Shown piece after piece: positions 7,128 through 14,400 of a stretch of DNA of 17,624 nt. Position 1 is the stretch's first letter. Each line of letters starts with the position of its first letter. The position numbers were made by a program, and so were the translations under genes. The stretch comes from Actinomycetes bacterium (GTDB taxonomy: Bacteria; Actinomycetota; Actinomycetes; Actinomycetales; Microbacteriaceae). The notes below the pieces were generated by a model, which saw nothing but the letters and a program-made list of their open reading frames with translations, did not search any database and was not told the origin of the DNA. The stretch spans positions 1 to 17,624 of the forward strand of contig JAEYZI010000009.1 of assembly GCA_023428065.1 (NCBI GenBank), in the 5' to 3' direction.

Positions 7128-7291
7128 CGCCCCCGCGGCGCAGCGACAAGGTCGCGCGCGCCCGCGCGCCCGGATCCCGACGTCCGTCGTGCACGCGACG
7201 GCGCTGGGCGGGCTGGAGGGAGCCTGCCGTCGTGCCCGCAGAGCGAGCCCGACGGCCGGAGCACCAGCACCTGCCAACCCGATACAGAAAG
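7128..7291 (+). promoter_or_regulatory. Remaining structured leader of the pilin mRNA
   Basis: No gene is seen in this stretch. It is GC-rich and can fold: CCGTCG at 7184-7189 pairs with CGACGG at 7196-7201, and alternating GC runs near 7152-7170 can pair in several ways. It ends in a weak ribosome binding site, AGAAAG at 7286-7291, six bases before ATG 7298. The long structured leader may act in mRNA stability or translation control. Confidence 0.4.
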
Positions 7292-7297
7292 ATGGAC

Positions 7298-8914
7298 ATG
7301 ACAACCATCAGCACGCACAGCCGCGCCCGCCGCGCTGTCGCCGCGGCGAGCGCTCTCGCCATCGGCCTGCTCGGCGCCGTCGGCATCGCCGGCGCCGCAT
7401 CCGCCGACCCGATCGACGGCGTCGGCAACATCCAGGCCTCGCGCTCCGGCCAGGCCGCGACGTCCATCGTCGTGCACAAGTACGAGAAGACGGCCGCGAA
7501 CGGCACGGCCGGCACCACCGGCGCCCAGACGGGTGTCGAGCTGCCGGGTGCGCCCGGCGGCGCCGAGCCGGTCGTGGGCGCCAACTTCACCGTCACCCCC
7601 GTGCTCTACGAGGGCGACGAGCTCGACCTCACGACGAACGCCGGATGGCAGCGCGCGGCCGCCGCCCAGGCCGCGTTCACCCCGAGCACCGCGACCTTCA
7701 GCGACGCGGACTTCACCCTCGGCACCGCGAGCACCCCCGTGCCGACGAACGCCTCCGGCGTTGCGACGTTCGGGTCGCTCGAGTTCGGCCTCTACCTCGT
7801 GCGCGAGACGACGCCCCTCGTGGACGGCGTCATCAGCCCCGCGCTTCCGTTCCTCGTGACCGTGCCCTTCCCGACCGGCGCCGACCACCCCACGAACCCC
7901 AACGAGTGGCTCTACACGGTGCACGCGTACCCCAAGAACGCGGTCACCGGCGTCGTGAAGACGGTCAACTCCGGCGACACGGCGTTCCTGACCGAGGGTG
8001 ACTACCTCAGCTGGGACATCGCCGCCGAGGTGCCGATCCTCGCCCAGGGCGGCTCGCTCACGAGCTTCGTCATCTCCGACACGGTGGTCGACGACCAGCT
8101 CGACTTCGTGACCTCGGGCCTCCCGACGGGCATCAGCGACTGGAACGTCGCCGTGACCGACGCGGACGGCGACCCGGTCGCCGTCACCGAGGGCACCGAC
8201 TACGCCATCACGACGCCCATCACCGCGAGCACGACGAAGGTCTCCGTGACCTTCACGACGGCGGGTCTCGCCACGCTCGCCGCGTCCGCGCAGGGCGGCC
8301 AGGTCGTCTTCACGGTGCCGACGAAGGTCGTCGCCGTGCCCGAGGCCGGCACCATCGCCAACGACGCGGAGCTCGACGTCAACAACGCGCACCTGGAGGA
8401 CTCGGCGAGCACCGACTTCGGCCAGCTCCGCGTGCTCAAGTACGCCGAGACCGACACGGGCGACACCCCCACGAAGACGCCGCTCCAGGGCGCCTCGTTC
8501 GCGCTCTACGTCGACCTCGACGCGGACGGCGTCGTCGACACGGGTGAGCTCGCCGCGGGCAACCGCGTCTCGTCCGCGGGCATCGACGAGTGGGAGAGCA
8601 ACGCCTCGGGCCTGCTCGACATCCCCGCGCTCAAGGTCGGGAAGTACTTCCTGGTCGAGACCGCGGCCCCCGTCGGCTACAAGCTCGACGCGACCCCGCG
8701 CCCGATCGAGATCACCGCGGGCCTGTCGAACGCCGACGCCCCCGCGGTGAACTACCTCGAGATCGAGAACGACCAGGTGCCGCCGTGGCTGCTGCCCTTC
8801 ACGGGTGGCAACGGGGTGCTCACGTTCACCCTCGCGGGCGCCGGCCTGATGGCCCTCGCTCTCGGGTTCGCCTTCCTGGCGGCGCGCCGCCGGAAGCAGG
8901 CCACGCAGCACTGA
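7298..8914 (+). CDS. Major pilin subunit, isopeptide-forming, LPXTG-anchored (SpaA/FimA type)
   Basis: This 538-residue shaft pilin starts at ATG 7298; ATG 7292 is also possible, but AGAAAG is better spaced for 7298. The signal peptide ends around GAASADPIDG. The first Ig-like domain begins near SIVVHKYEK (Lys61). The pilin motif lysine used by sortase for polymerisation is Lys213 in HAYPKN (211-214 YPKN). The C-terminal CnaB-type domain begins near LRVLKYAETD (Lys381) and has the E box ETAAPVGY (Glu454), as in pilins with internal Lys-Asn isopeptide bonds. The sorting signal is LPFTG (499-503), followed by a membrane helix and RRRK. The class C sortase gene next to it is the expected partner. 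Units should be joined head to tail through Lys213 and Thr502. Confidence 0.95.
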   Translation: MTTISTHSRARRAVAAASALAIGLLGAVGIAGAASADPIDGVGNIQASRSGQAATSIVVHKYEKTAANGTAGTTGAQTGVELPGAPGGAEPVVGANFTVTPVLYEGDELDLTTNAGWQRAAAAQAAFTPSTATFSDADFTLGTASTPVPTNASGVATFGSLEFGLYLVRETTPLVDGVISPALPFLVTVPFPTGADHPTNPNEWLYTVHAYPKNAVTGVVKTVNSGDTAFLTEGDYLSWDIAAEVPILAQGGSLTSFVISDTVVDDQLDFVTSGLPTGISDWNVAVTDADGDPVAVTEGTDYAITTPITASTTKVSVTFTTAGLATLAASAQGGQVVFTVPTKVVAVPEAGTIANDAELDVNNAHLEDSASTDFGQLRVLKYAETDTGDTPTKTPLQGASFALYVDLDADGVVDTGELAAGNRVSSAGIDEWESNASGLLDIPALKVGKYFLVETAAPVGYKLDATPRPIEITAGLSNADAPAVNYLEIENDQVPPWLLPFTGGNGVLTFTLAGAGLMALALGFAFLAARRRKQATQH

Positions 8915-8926
8915 CGCCGTGCTGAG

Positions 8927-8965
8927 ACGGGGGCGGGGGCGTCCAGGTGACGCCCTCGCCCTCGT
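8927..8965 (+). terminator. Strong pilin-sortase intergenic hairpin, probable attenuator
   Basis: ACGGGGGCGGGGGCGTC (8927-8943) pairs with GACGCCCTCGCCCTCGT (8949-8965) across a CAGGT loop: 17 pairs, two of them G-U. It begins 13 bases after the pilin stop and ends just before the sortase ribosome binding site at 8971. No T-tract follows, so partial termination or a 3'-end stabilising role for pilin mRNA is likelier than full termination. It would give much more pilin than sortase mRNA. Confidence 0.7.
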
Positions 8966-8979
8966 GCATGAAGGAGACC

Positions 8980-9909
8980 ATGACCGCCGCCGGGAACATC
9001 CGCCACCGCCGCGCCCGCAGGCGCGAGCGCCGCTGGCGCATGCCGTGGCTCGCCTTCTCCACCGCGTTCGTGTTCCTCCTGGGGGCGACCGTGCTGCTCG
9101 CCCCCACGATCGCCAACTGGTTCTCGCAGGTCGAGCAGGCGGGTGAGCTGACGCGCCTCTCCGACGGCGTGCACGACCTCGGGGCCCGCACCCGTGCCGC
9201 GGCGGTCGCCGACGCGCGCGCGTACAACGCGACGCTCGTCGGCGGGGCGGTCGTCGCGGCGGATGCGCGCCTCCCGGTGCCGTCCGAGGACCTCGTCGGC
9301 GGAACCGTCGACTCGTCCGGCCTCGTCTACGACGAGCTGCTGCGCGCCGACGGCCTCGGGCTCATGGCCCGCATCAAGATCCCCGTGATCGGCGTCGACC
9401 TCCCCGTCTTCCACGGCACCGACGACGCGACCCTCGAGGAGGGCGTCGGACACCTCGAGGGCACCGCGCTCCCGGTCGGGGGAGTCGGCACGCGCGCCGT
9501 GTTGACCGCGCACCGCGGGCTCGCGACCTCCGAGCTCTTCACGAACCTCGACCGCGTCGAGCTCGGCGACACCTTCACGATCGAGGTGTTCGGCGAGGTA
9601 CTGAGCTATCGCGTCGTCGGCACCGAGGTCGTCGACCCGAGCGACTCCCGGGCGCTCTACCCCGACGCGAACCGCGACCTCGTGACGCTCGTGACGTGCA
9701 CGCCGCTCGGCATCAACAGCCACCGCATCCTCGTGACGGGGGAGCGGGTGCTCCCGACCCCCGCGCGCGACGTCGCCGACGCCGGGGGGCCGCCGACGAT
9801 CCCCGGGTTCCCGTGGTGGATGGTGATCCTCGGCGCCGTGCTCGTGATCGACGTCGTCTACGTCGGGCTCTCGGGGCGGCAGCGGAAGGCGCACGCGCCG
9901 GCCGCCTGA
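8980..9909 (+). CDS. Class C sortase (pilin polymerase)
   Basis: This 309-residue membrane transpeptidase cuts the LPXTG signal between Thr and Gly and joins pilins through the YPKN lysine. It has an N-terminal membrane segment (WLAFSTAFVFLLGATVLL) and a C-terminal one (WWMVILGAVLVIDVVYVGL), as in class C enzymes. Catalytic residues are His178 (LTAHRG), Cys240 (TLVTCTPLGINSHR) and Arg249. IPVIGVDLPVFHGT and GHLEGTALPVGG are class hallmarks. The usual lid motif Asp-Pro-aromatic is not apparent. ATG 8980 follows AAGGAG by three bases; ATG 8968 and GTG 8947 are in frame but overlap the intergenic hairpin or lack a ribosome binding site. It is co-directional with the pilin and probably co-transcribed through the hairpin. 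No housekeeping class E sortase is in the window. Confidence 0.95.
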   Translation: MTAAGNIRHRRARRRERRWRMPWLAFSTAFVFLLGATVLLAPTIANWFSQVEQAGELTRLSDGVHDLGARTRAAAVADARAYNATLVGGAVVAADARLPVPSEDLVGGTVDSSGLVYDELLRADGLGLMARIKIPVIGVDLPVFHGTDDATLEEGVGHLEGTALPVGGVGTRAVLTAHRGLATSELFTNLDRVELGDTFTIEVFGEVLSYRVVGTEVVDPSDSRALYPDANRDLVTLVTCTPLGINSHRILVTGERVLPTPARDVADAGGPPTIPGFPWWMVILGAVLVIDVVYVGLSGRQRKAHAPAA

Positions 9910-9972
9910 CGCTCCCGGCCGACCACTGTCAAGGGGCTCCTCGCGCGGAGGCGCGCGGGCGAGACTCGCAGC

Positions 9973-10944
9973 ATGGTGCGGCTTCGACGGACCCGGGCGG
10001 GCGAGCCCGGCATCCGGAGGGTGCGGCGGGGACGCGGCTTCTCGTACACGGATGCCGACGGCGTGCCCATCGCCGACGCAGAGCTGCGGGGCCGCATCGT
10101 GGCCCTCGCGATCCCGCCCGCGTGGACGGACGTGTGGATCTGCAGCTTCCCGAACGGCCACATCCAGGCCACGGGCGTCGACGCGGCGGGCCGGCGTCAG
10201 TACCTCTACCACCCCACCTGGCGCGAGCAGCGCGACCGGCAGAAGTTCGACCGCGCCCTCGCGCTCGCGGAGTCGCTCCCCGCCGCCCGCCGCGGCGTCA
10301 CGATCGACCTGCGCCGCGACGGCCTCCCGCGCGAGCGCGTGCTCGCCGCCGCGTTCCGGATGCTCGACGTCGCCCGGCTGCGGGTCGGCTCGGAGCGGTA
10401 CGCGCTCGAGCACGGCTCGGTCGGCCTCTCGACGCTCCTCGGCGCGCACGCGCGCGTCGAGGACGGCCGGATCGTGCACCTCGAGTTTCCGGGCAAGAGC
10501 GGACAGGAGTGGTCGTCGGAGGTCACCGACCCCGACCTCGCCGCCGCTGTCGCAGGCCTCAAGCGGCGGGGGCCGCGCGCCCGCCTGCTCGCGTGGCGCG
10601 ACGACGCGGGAGCGCATCCGGTGCGAGCGGAGGACATCAACGCCGACATCCGTGCGCGCACGGGCGGCGACTTCACGGCCAAGGACTTCCGCACGCTGCA
10701 CGGCACGGCCGCCGCGGCGCTCGCGCTCGCGCGCACGGGCCCGAAGCCCTCGGCGTCGGCGCAGGACCGTGCGATCGCCGCCGCCGTGCGGCAGACCGCC
10801 GAACTGCTCGGCAACACGCCCGCCGTCGCGCGGGCGAGCTACATCGACCCGCGCATCCTCGATCTCTACCGTGACGGCGTCACGATCGACGCCGACCGCG
10901 CGGGCTCGGTCGAGGCCCAGTTGCGGGCGCTGTTGTTCCAGTAG
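9973..10944 (+). CDS. DNA topoisomerase IB (bacterial, poxvirus-like)
   Basis: This 323-residue enzyme relaxes DNA supercoils by transient 3'-phosphotyrosine linkage. Recognisable active-site parts are Arg137 in LRVGSERY, Lys175 in FPGKSGQEW, Arg240 in KDFRTLHGT and the nucleophile Tyr290 in NTPAVARASYIDP. The residue nine before the tyrosine, His in vaccinia topoisomerase, is Asn281 here, as in other bacterial members. The N-terminal domain (IPPAWTDVWICSFPNGHIQATG...QYLYHPTWRE) also matches. Length is close to family norm. ATG 9973 is used; GTG 9976 is also possible. No good ribosome binding site is seen. The gene is 63 bases after the sortase gene and has no evident functional link to pili. 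Confidence 0.94.
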   Translation: MVRLRRTRAGEPGIRRVRRGRGFSYTDADGVPIADAELRGRIVALAIPPAWTDVWICSFPNGHIQATGVDAAGRRQYLYHPTWREQRDRQKFDRALALAESLPAARRGVTIDLRRDGLPRERVLAAAFRMLDVARLRVGSERYALEHGSVGLSTLLGAHARVEDGRIVHLEFPGKSGQEWSSEVTDPDLAAAVAGLKRRGPRARLLAWRDDAGAHPVRAEDINADIRARTGGDFTAKDFRTLHGTAAAALALARTGPKPSASAQDRAIAAAVRQTAELLGNTPAVARASYIDPRILDLYRDGVTIDADRAGSVEAQLRALLFQ

Positions 10945-10983
10945 CGGTTCCCGGCCGTCGTCCGCGTGCGCCAGGATGATCCG

Positions 10984-11901
10984 GTGAGCGCACGGGGTTG
11001 GCTGCTGTTCGGCGCGATGGCGCTGCTGTGGGGTGTGCCGTACCTCTTCATCAAGGAGACGGTCGACACCTTCACGCCGTTCGCGATGGTCGCGGGCCGC
11101 ACGCTCGGCGGCGCCCTCCTGCTGCTGCCGTTCGCGTTCCGCCGCCGGGCGCTCCGTCCGGCGCTCGCGAAGTGGCCGTGGGTGCTCGCCTTCGGCGCGA
11201 TCGAGATGGCGGCGCCGTTCCTGCTGCTCGGGCACGCGGAGCAGACGCTCGACTCGGGGATGACGGGCCTCCTCGTCGCGACGGTGCCCCTCGTCGCGGC
11301 GATCATCGCCGTGCTGCGCGGCGACCGCAGCGTGCTCAGGCCGTTGCGGCTGCTCGGGCTCGTCGTCGGCTTCGGCGGGGTCGCGATCATCGTCGGCGGC
11401 CCCGCGCTCGTGCACGGCGTCGACGGGCTCGTCGCGGTCGGGGAGGTGCTGCTCGTCGCCGTGCTGTACGCGACCGCGCCGTTCCTCATCGCCTCCAAGC
11501 TCTCCGACGTCCCCTCGCTCGGCACCATCACGATCGCGCTCGGTGCGGTCGGCCTCTTCTACCTGCCGTTCGCGCTGGTGTTCCCGAGCGAGCCGCCGAC
11601 CCTCCGCAGCGGCCTCTCGCTCGCCGCCCTCGCGATCCTCTGTACGGCTCTCGCCTTCATCGCCTTCTTCGCTCTCATCGACGAGGTCGGGCCGGCGCGG
11701 GCGCCCCTGTTCACCTACGTCAACCCCGTCGTCGCGATCGCGCTCGGCGCGCTCCTGCTGGGCGAGAAGCTGAGCGTGCAGCTCCTCATCGGATTCCCCC
11801 TCGTGATCCTCGGATGCTGGCTCGCCGCCACGGGAGGCCGCCTCCGTCAGCGTCGCGACACCCCCATCCCGGAGCCCGCCCCCATCTCTGACCCCCGTTA
11901 A
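10984..11901 (+). CDS. EamA/DMT-family membrane transporter
   Basis: This protein of about 305 residues has ten predicted membrane segments in two similar halves, the pattern of drug/metabolite (EamA) permeases. Supporting motifs are ALLWGVPYLFIKE at the start, TGLLVATVPLVAAIIAVLRG closing the first half, and PLFTYVNPVVAIALGALLLG with GEKLS in the second. Substrates of this family (amino acids, nucleotides, drugs and others) cannot be read from sequence. GTG 10984 is chosen because AGGA at 10973-10976 lies seven bases ahead; GTG 10966 lacks a ribosome binding site. The gene follows the topoisomerase gene by 39 bases and may share its mRNA. Its TAA overlaps repeat copy 1 by one base. Confidence 0.9.
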   Translation: MSARGWLLFGAMALLWGVPYLFIKETVDTFTPFAMVAGRTLGGALLLLPFAFRRRALRPALAKWPWVLAFGAIEMAAPFLLLGHAEQTLDSGMTGLLVATVPLVAAIIAVLRGDRSVLRPLRLLGLVVGFGGVAIIVGGPALVHGVDGLVAVGEVLLVAVLYATAPFLIASKLSDVPSLGTITIALGAVGLFYLPFALVFPSEPPTLRSGLSLAALAILCTALAFIAFFALIDEVGPARAPLFTYVNPVVAIALGALLLGEKLSVQLLIGFPLVILGCWLAATGGRLRQRRDTPIPEPAPISDPR

Positions 11902-11960
11902 GTTCCCGTTCCGCGTGTTTGTGCCCGTTCCTTCGGCAACAAACACGCGGAACGGGCACT
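11901..11960. repeat. 60-bp palindromic repeat, copy 1 (REP-like)
   Basis: Arms 11901-11922 and 11939-11960 form a 22-bp inverted repeat with one mismatch around a 16-base loop. The 11-mer GTGCCCGTTCC occurs near its left edge (there as GTTCCCGTTCC), again at 11921, and inverted in the right arm. It matches copy 2 at 13012-13071 in 58 of 60 positions, in the same orientation. It starts at the last base of the transporter stop codon, so it may also work as a terminator. Confidence 0.9.
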
Positions 11961-12065
11961 ACGACGGAGGCGGGGTGCTCGTGCACAGCCGCGGGGGCGC
12001 GCGGTTTCGCACACGCGTGCGGCCCCGTGCATCACGGAGGCTCCACCTGTTGCACACTCCCTCGG

Positions 12066-13013
12066 ATGGATGAGCTCCCCCAGGAATCCGGCGTCACGCT
12101 CGTCAAGCGGATGCGCGCGCTCGGCGTCCCCGATCAGCAGCTGCGAGGTGCAGCAGGCAGGAGCGGCTTCGTCCGCATCCGCCGTGGAGCATACGTGCGT
12201 CGCGACGAGGCGGAATCCGCGGATCGGGATGCCGCGTACCGTCGCCGCGTGGTCGCCGTCGTGGGCACGCGGCGGTCGGCGATCGTGCTGTCGCATCACT
12301 CGGCCGCCCTCCTCCATGGGCTCCCGGTGGCCGACGGGTGGCCGAGCGAGGTCCACATCACGGAGCACCTCGATACCCGCCGACGCACCAAGAACGGTGT
12401 CGTGGTGCACCGATCGACGACGCCGGGCGACCTGGTCGATGTGGAGGGCATGATCGTCACCTCTCTGCCGCGGACCGTCGTCGACATCGCCGCCGTCGGT
12501 ACGTTCGTGGACGCGGTCTGTGTGGCGGATGCCGCGCTCAGAGGCGGCGTGAGCCACGACGAGTTGCGGGCGGCCGTGGAGGTGAGGCCGGGACCGGGCC
12601 GAACGCGGGCGCGTCGGGTCGTGGAGTTCGCCGACGCGCTCGCGGAATCGCCTCTCGAGTCATGGAGCCGGGCTGTGATCGAGGAGCTGGGGTTCCCCCG
12701 CCCGGTGCTGCAGTACGCCGTGGAGACGTCGCGGGGTCGTCGCCGGCTGGACTTCGCGTGGCCCGACCTGGGTGCCGGCGCGGAGGTGGACGGGCTCGCG
12801 AAGTACGGGGACCTCGCGCAGGCCGAGGGGCGGAGCGGCCTCGAAGCGTTCCGGCGCGAGAAGGATCGAGAGGCCGAGATCCGGATGCTGTTGCGCGCCT
12901 TCACCCGCTGGGGCGCGGACGAGGTGCGGGATCGTGAGAAGCTCCGGCAGCGCCTGCTGTCGATCGGACTCCGCCCCCTCCCCTCCTACCGCCCCCAGCA
13001 TCCCGCCCGATAG
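12066..13013 (+). CDS. AbiEi-like / DUF559 protein (winged helix plus PD-(D/E)XK-like domain)
   Basis: This 315-residue protein has an N-terminal part (LVKRMRALGVPDQQLRGAAG, then FVRIRRGAYV) that resembles the winged-helix domain of the AbiEi antitoxin family. The C-terminal ~120 residues resemble DUF559/Vsr-like nuclease folds: SPLES with Glu198, RLDFAWP with Asp229, then EVDG (Glu240, Asp242) and Lys246, a plausible PD-(D/E)XK core. No AbiEii nucleotidyltransferase toxin gene is adjacent, so a classic type IV toxin-antitoxin pair is not present; it is better seen as an orphan of this common actinobacterial family. ATG 12066 has no ribosome binding site but a CACACT box seven bases upstream, which would suit a leaderless mRNA. 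Upstream codons in the same frame run through the repeat and are not credible. The TAG stop lies inside repeat copy 2. Confidence 0.8.
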   Translation: MDELPQESGVTLVKRMRALGVPDQQLRGAAGRSGFVRIRRGAYVRRDEAESADRDAAYRRRVVAVVGTRRSAIVLSHHSAALLHGLPVADGWPSEVHITEHLDTRRRTKNGVVVHRSTTPGDLVDVEGMIVTSLPRTVVDIAAVGTFVDAVCVADAALRGGVSHDELRAAVEVRPGPGRTRARRVVEFADALAESPLESWSRAVIEELGFPRPVLQYAVETSRGRRRLDFAWPDLGAGAEVDGLAKYGDLAQAEGRSGLEAFRREKDREAEIRMLLRAFTRWGADEVRDREKLRQRLLSIGLRPLPSYRPQHPAR

Positions 13014-13071
13014 TGCCCGTTCCGCGTGTTAGTGCCCGTTCCTTCGGCAACAAACACGCGGAACGGGCACT
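13012..13071. repeat. 60-bp palindromic repeat, copy 2 (REP-like)
   Basis: Perfect 19-bp arms, AGTGCCCGTTCCGCGTGTT at 13012-13030 and its complement at 13053-13071, extend to 21 bp with flanking AT pairs. The 22-base loop opens with another AGTGCCCGTTCC, so the right arm can pair either with the outer left arm or with this inner copy. It overlaps the stop codon of the AbiEi-like gene and may serve as its terminator, insulating the S10 operon. Confidence 0.92.
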
Positions 13072-13106
13072 ATGCGCGGGGGGTGGGGAGGCGCGACACG
13101 CCCGGG

Positions 13107-13135
13107 TTGCAGCAAATGCCACCGTGTGGCAGACT
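13107..13135 (+). promoter_or_regulatory. Probable S10-operon promoter
   Basis: TTGCAG (13107-13112), a 17-base spacer and CAGACT (13130-13135) give a reasonable sigma-70-type promoter directed at rpsJ. A perfect inverted repeat, TGCCAC-CGT-GTGGCA (13117-13131), fills the spacer and touches the -10 box, so a regulator could occlude it. The start would be near 13142. Confidence 0.5.
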
Positions 13136-13406
13136 TTCATGGTTCAACACGCCGCGCATCCGTGCGCGGCTCACTCCTCTGGCAGTGCACAGCCCCCGAT
13201 CCGCAGGATCGGAAGCGGCTGGGCCGCGAGGAGCAGGACGAAGCTTCAATCGAATCCCGATTCCCCGCTGAACTCGTGCGCGCTCGCGCGCCGTGGACGC
13301 TGCCGGGGGAGCGGAGATTGACAGAAGAACAGCGGTGCGCGTCGAAGGGCGCGCGGATGTGCGGGCCGGGATCGGTGCCGTACGGGAACAAGGAAGAGAG
13401 CTGACC
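13136..13406 (+). promoter_or_regulatory. Long leader of the S10 operon with two perfect hairpins
   Basis: No gene is seen here. GCCGCGC at 13151-13157 pairs with GCGCGGC at 13164-13170 around a six-base loop. CCGATCC at 13196-13202 pairs with GGATCGG at 13206-13212 around GCA. A weaker AATCG/CGATT pair lies at 13248-13262. The stretch ends with AAGGAAGAGAG ahead of rpsJ. S10 operons of other bacteria can be controlled through their leaders (L4 in Escherichia coli); whether that applies here is unknown. Confidence 0.45.
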
Positions 13407-13715
13407 ATGGCGGGACAGAAGATCCGCATCCGGCTGAAGTCGTACGACCACGCCGGCCTCGACGCATCGGCGCGCAAGATCGTCGACACCGTGACCCGTG
13501 CGGGCGCGACCGTCGTCGGCCCCGTGCCGCTCCCGACGGAGAAGAACGTGGTCGTCGTGATCCGTTCGCCGCACAAGTACAAGGACAGCCGCGAGCACTT
13601 CGAGAAGCGCACCCACAAGCGCCTCATCGACATCATCGACCCGACGCCCAAGGCGGTCGACTCGCTCATGCGCCTCGACCTGCCCGCCGACGTCAACATC
13701 GAGATCAAGCTCTAG
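13407..13715 (+). CDS. rpsJ: 30S ribosomal protein S10
   Basis: This 102-residue protein is full length for S10. Hallmarks are KIRIRLKSYDHAGLD at the start, GPVPLPTEKNVVVVIRSPH in the middle loop and HFEKRTHKRLIDIIDP near the end. It binds 16S rRNA in the head of the small subunit and, as NusE, also takes part in antitermination. ATG 13407 follows an AAGGAAGAGAG ribosome binding site. The frame stays open upstream to 13293, but that extension is not S10-like and lies in the leader. It is the first gene of the S10 operon. Confidence 0.98.
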   Translation: MAGQKIRIRLKSYDHAGLDASARKIVDTVTRAGATVVGPVPLPTEKNVVVVIRSPHKYKDSREHFEKRTHKRLIDIIDPTPKAVDSLMRLDLPADVNIEIKL

Positions 13716-13747
13716 CCCGAGCTGAACCCGGAAGCCAAAGGAAACCC

Positions 13748-14398
13748 ATGTCTGCTGTGAAGACGACCAAGGGTCTGCTGGGCACCAAGCTCGGCATGAC
13801 CCAGGTCTGGGACGAGAACAACAAGCTCGTGCCCGTGACCGTGGTCCAGATCACCCCCAACGTCGTGACCCAGGTCCGCACCGTCGAGAAGGACGGCTAC
13901 GAGGCCGTTCAGATCGCGTACGGCCAGATCGACCCGCGCAAGGTCAACAAGCCGGCCGCCGGTCACTTCGACAAGGCGGGCGTCACGCCCCGCCGCCACC
14001 TCACCGAGGTCCGCACCGCCGACGCCGCCGAGTACTCGCTCGGTCAGGAGCTCGCGGTCGACATCTTCGAGGCCGGCCAGCTCGTCGACGTCGTCGGCAC
14101 GAGCAAGGGCAAGGGCTTCGCGGGTGTCATGAAGCGCCACAACTTCCAGGGCGTCTCGGCCTCGCACGGTGCGCACCGCAACCACCGCAAGCCCGGCTCG
14201 ATCGGCGCCTCCTCGACCCCCAGCCGCGTGTTCAAGGGCATGCGCATGGCCGGTCGCATGGGTGGCGAGCGCGTCACCGTGCAGGGCCTCAAGGTCCACT
14301 CGGTCGACGTCGAGAAGGGCCTCCTGCTGGTCAAGGGCGCCGTCCCCGGTGCCCGCGGCCGCATCGTCTTCGTCCGCAACGCCGTGAAGGGTGCCTGA
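13748..14398 (+). CDS. rplC: 50S ribosomal protein L3
   Basis: This 216-residue protein is typical of bacterial L3. The start TKGLLGTKLGMTQVW and the long central loop with KGKGFAGVMKRHNF, HGAHRNHRKPGSIG and GKRMAG-like KGMRMAGRMGGERVT are diagnostic; the loop reaches towards the peptidyl transferase centre. L3 starts 50S assembly by binding 23S rRNA. ATG 13748 follows AAAGGAAACCC. It lies 32 bases after rpsJ and two bases before rplD. Confidence 0.98.
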   Translation: MSAVKTTKGLLGTKLGMTQVWDENNKLVPVTVVQITPNVVTQVRTVEKDGYEAVQIAYGQIDPRKVNKPAAGHFDKAGVTPRRHLTEVRTADAAEYSLGQELAVDIFEAGQLVDVVGTSKGKGFAGVMKRHNFQGVSASHGAHRNHRKPGSIGASSTPSRVFKGMRMAGRMGGERVTVQGLKVHSVDVEKGLLLVKGAVPGARGRIVFVRNAVKGA

Positions 14399-14400
14399 TC

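Noticed and set aside
6428..7297. Upstream in-frame extension of the pilin to 828 residues
   Set aside because: It would cover the beta-helix gene on the opposite strand and the promoter and leader, and would bury the pilin signal peptide inside the protein.
8752..11946. A 1064-codon minus-strand open frame spanning sortase, topoisomerase and transporter genes
   Set aside because: Low-complexity charged translation across three well-supported plus-strand genes and their gaps; no recognisable motif.
11919..12065. N-terminal extension of the AbiEi-like protein
   Set aside because: Its codons run through the palindromic repeat and give a Cys/Gly-rich stretch not seen in the family.
11901..13071. 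A complete insertion sequence or transposon
   Set aside because: There is no transposase gene and no target-site duplication; only the repeats and one AbiEi/DUF559 gene are seen.
13293..13406. N-terminal extension of S10
   Set aside because: S10 is about 102 residues and starts at the ATG behind the AAGGAAG site; the extension lies in the leader.
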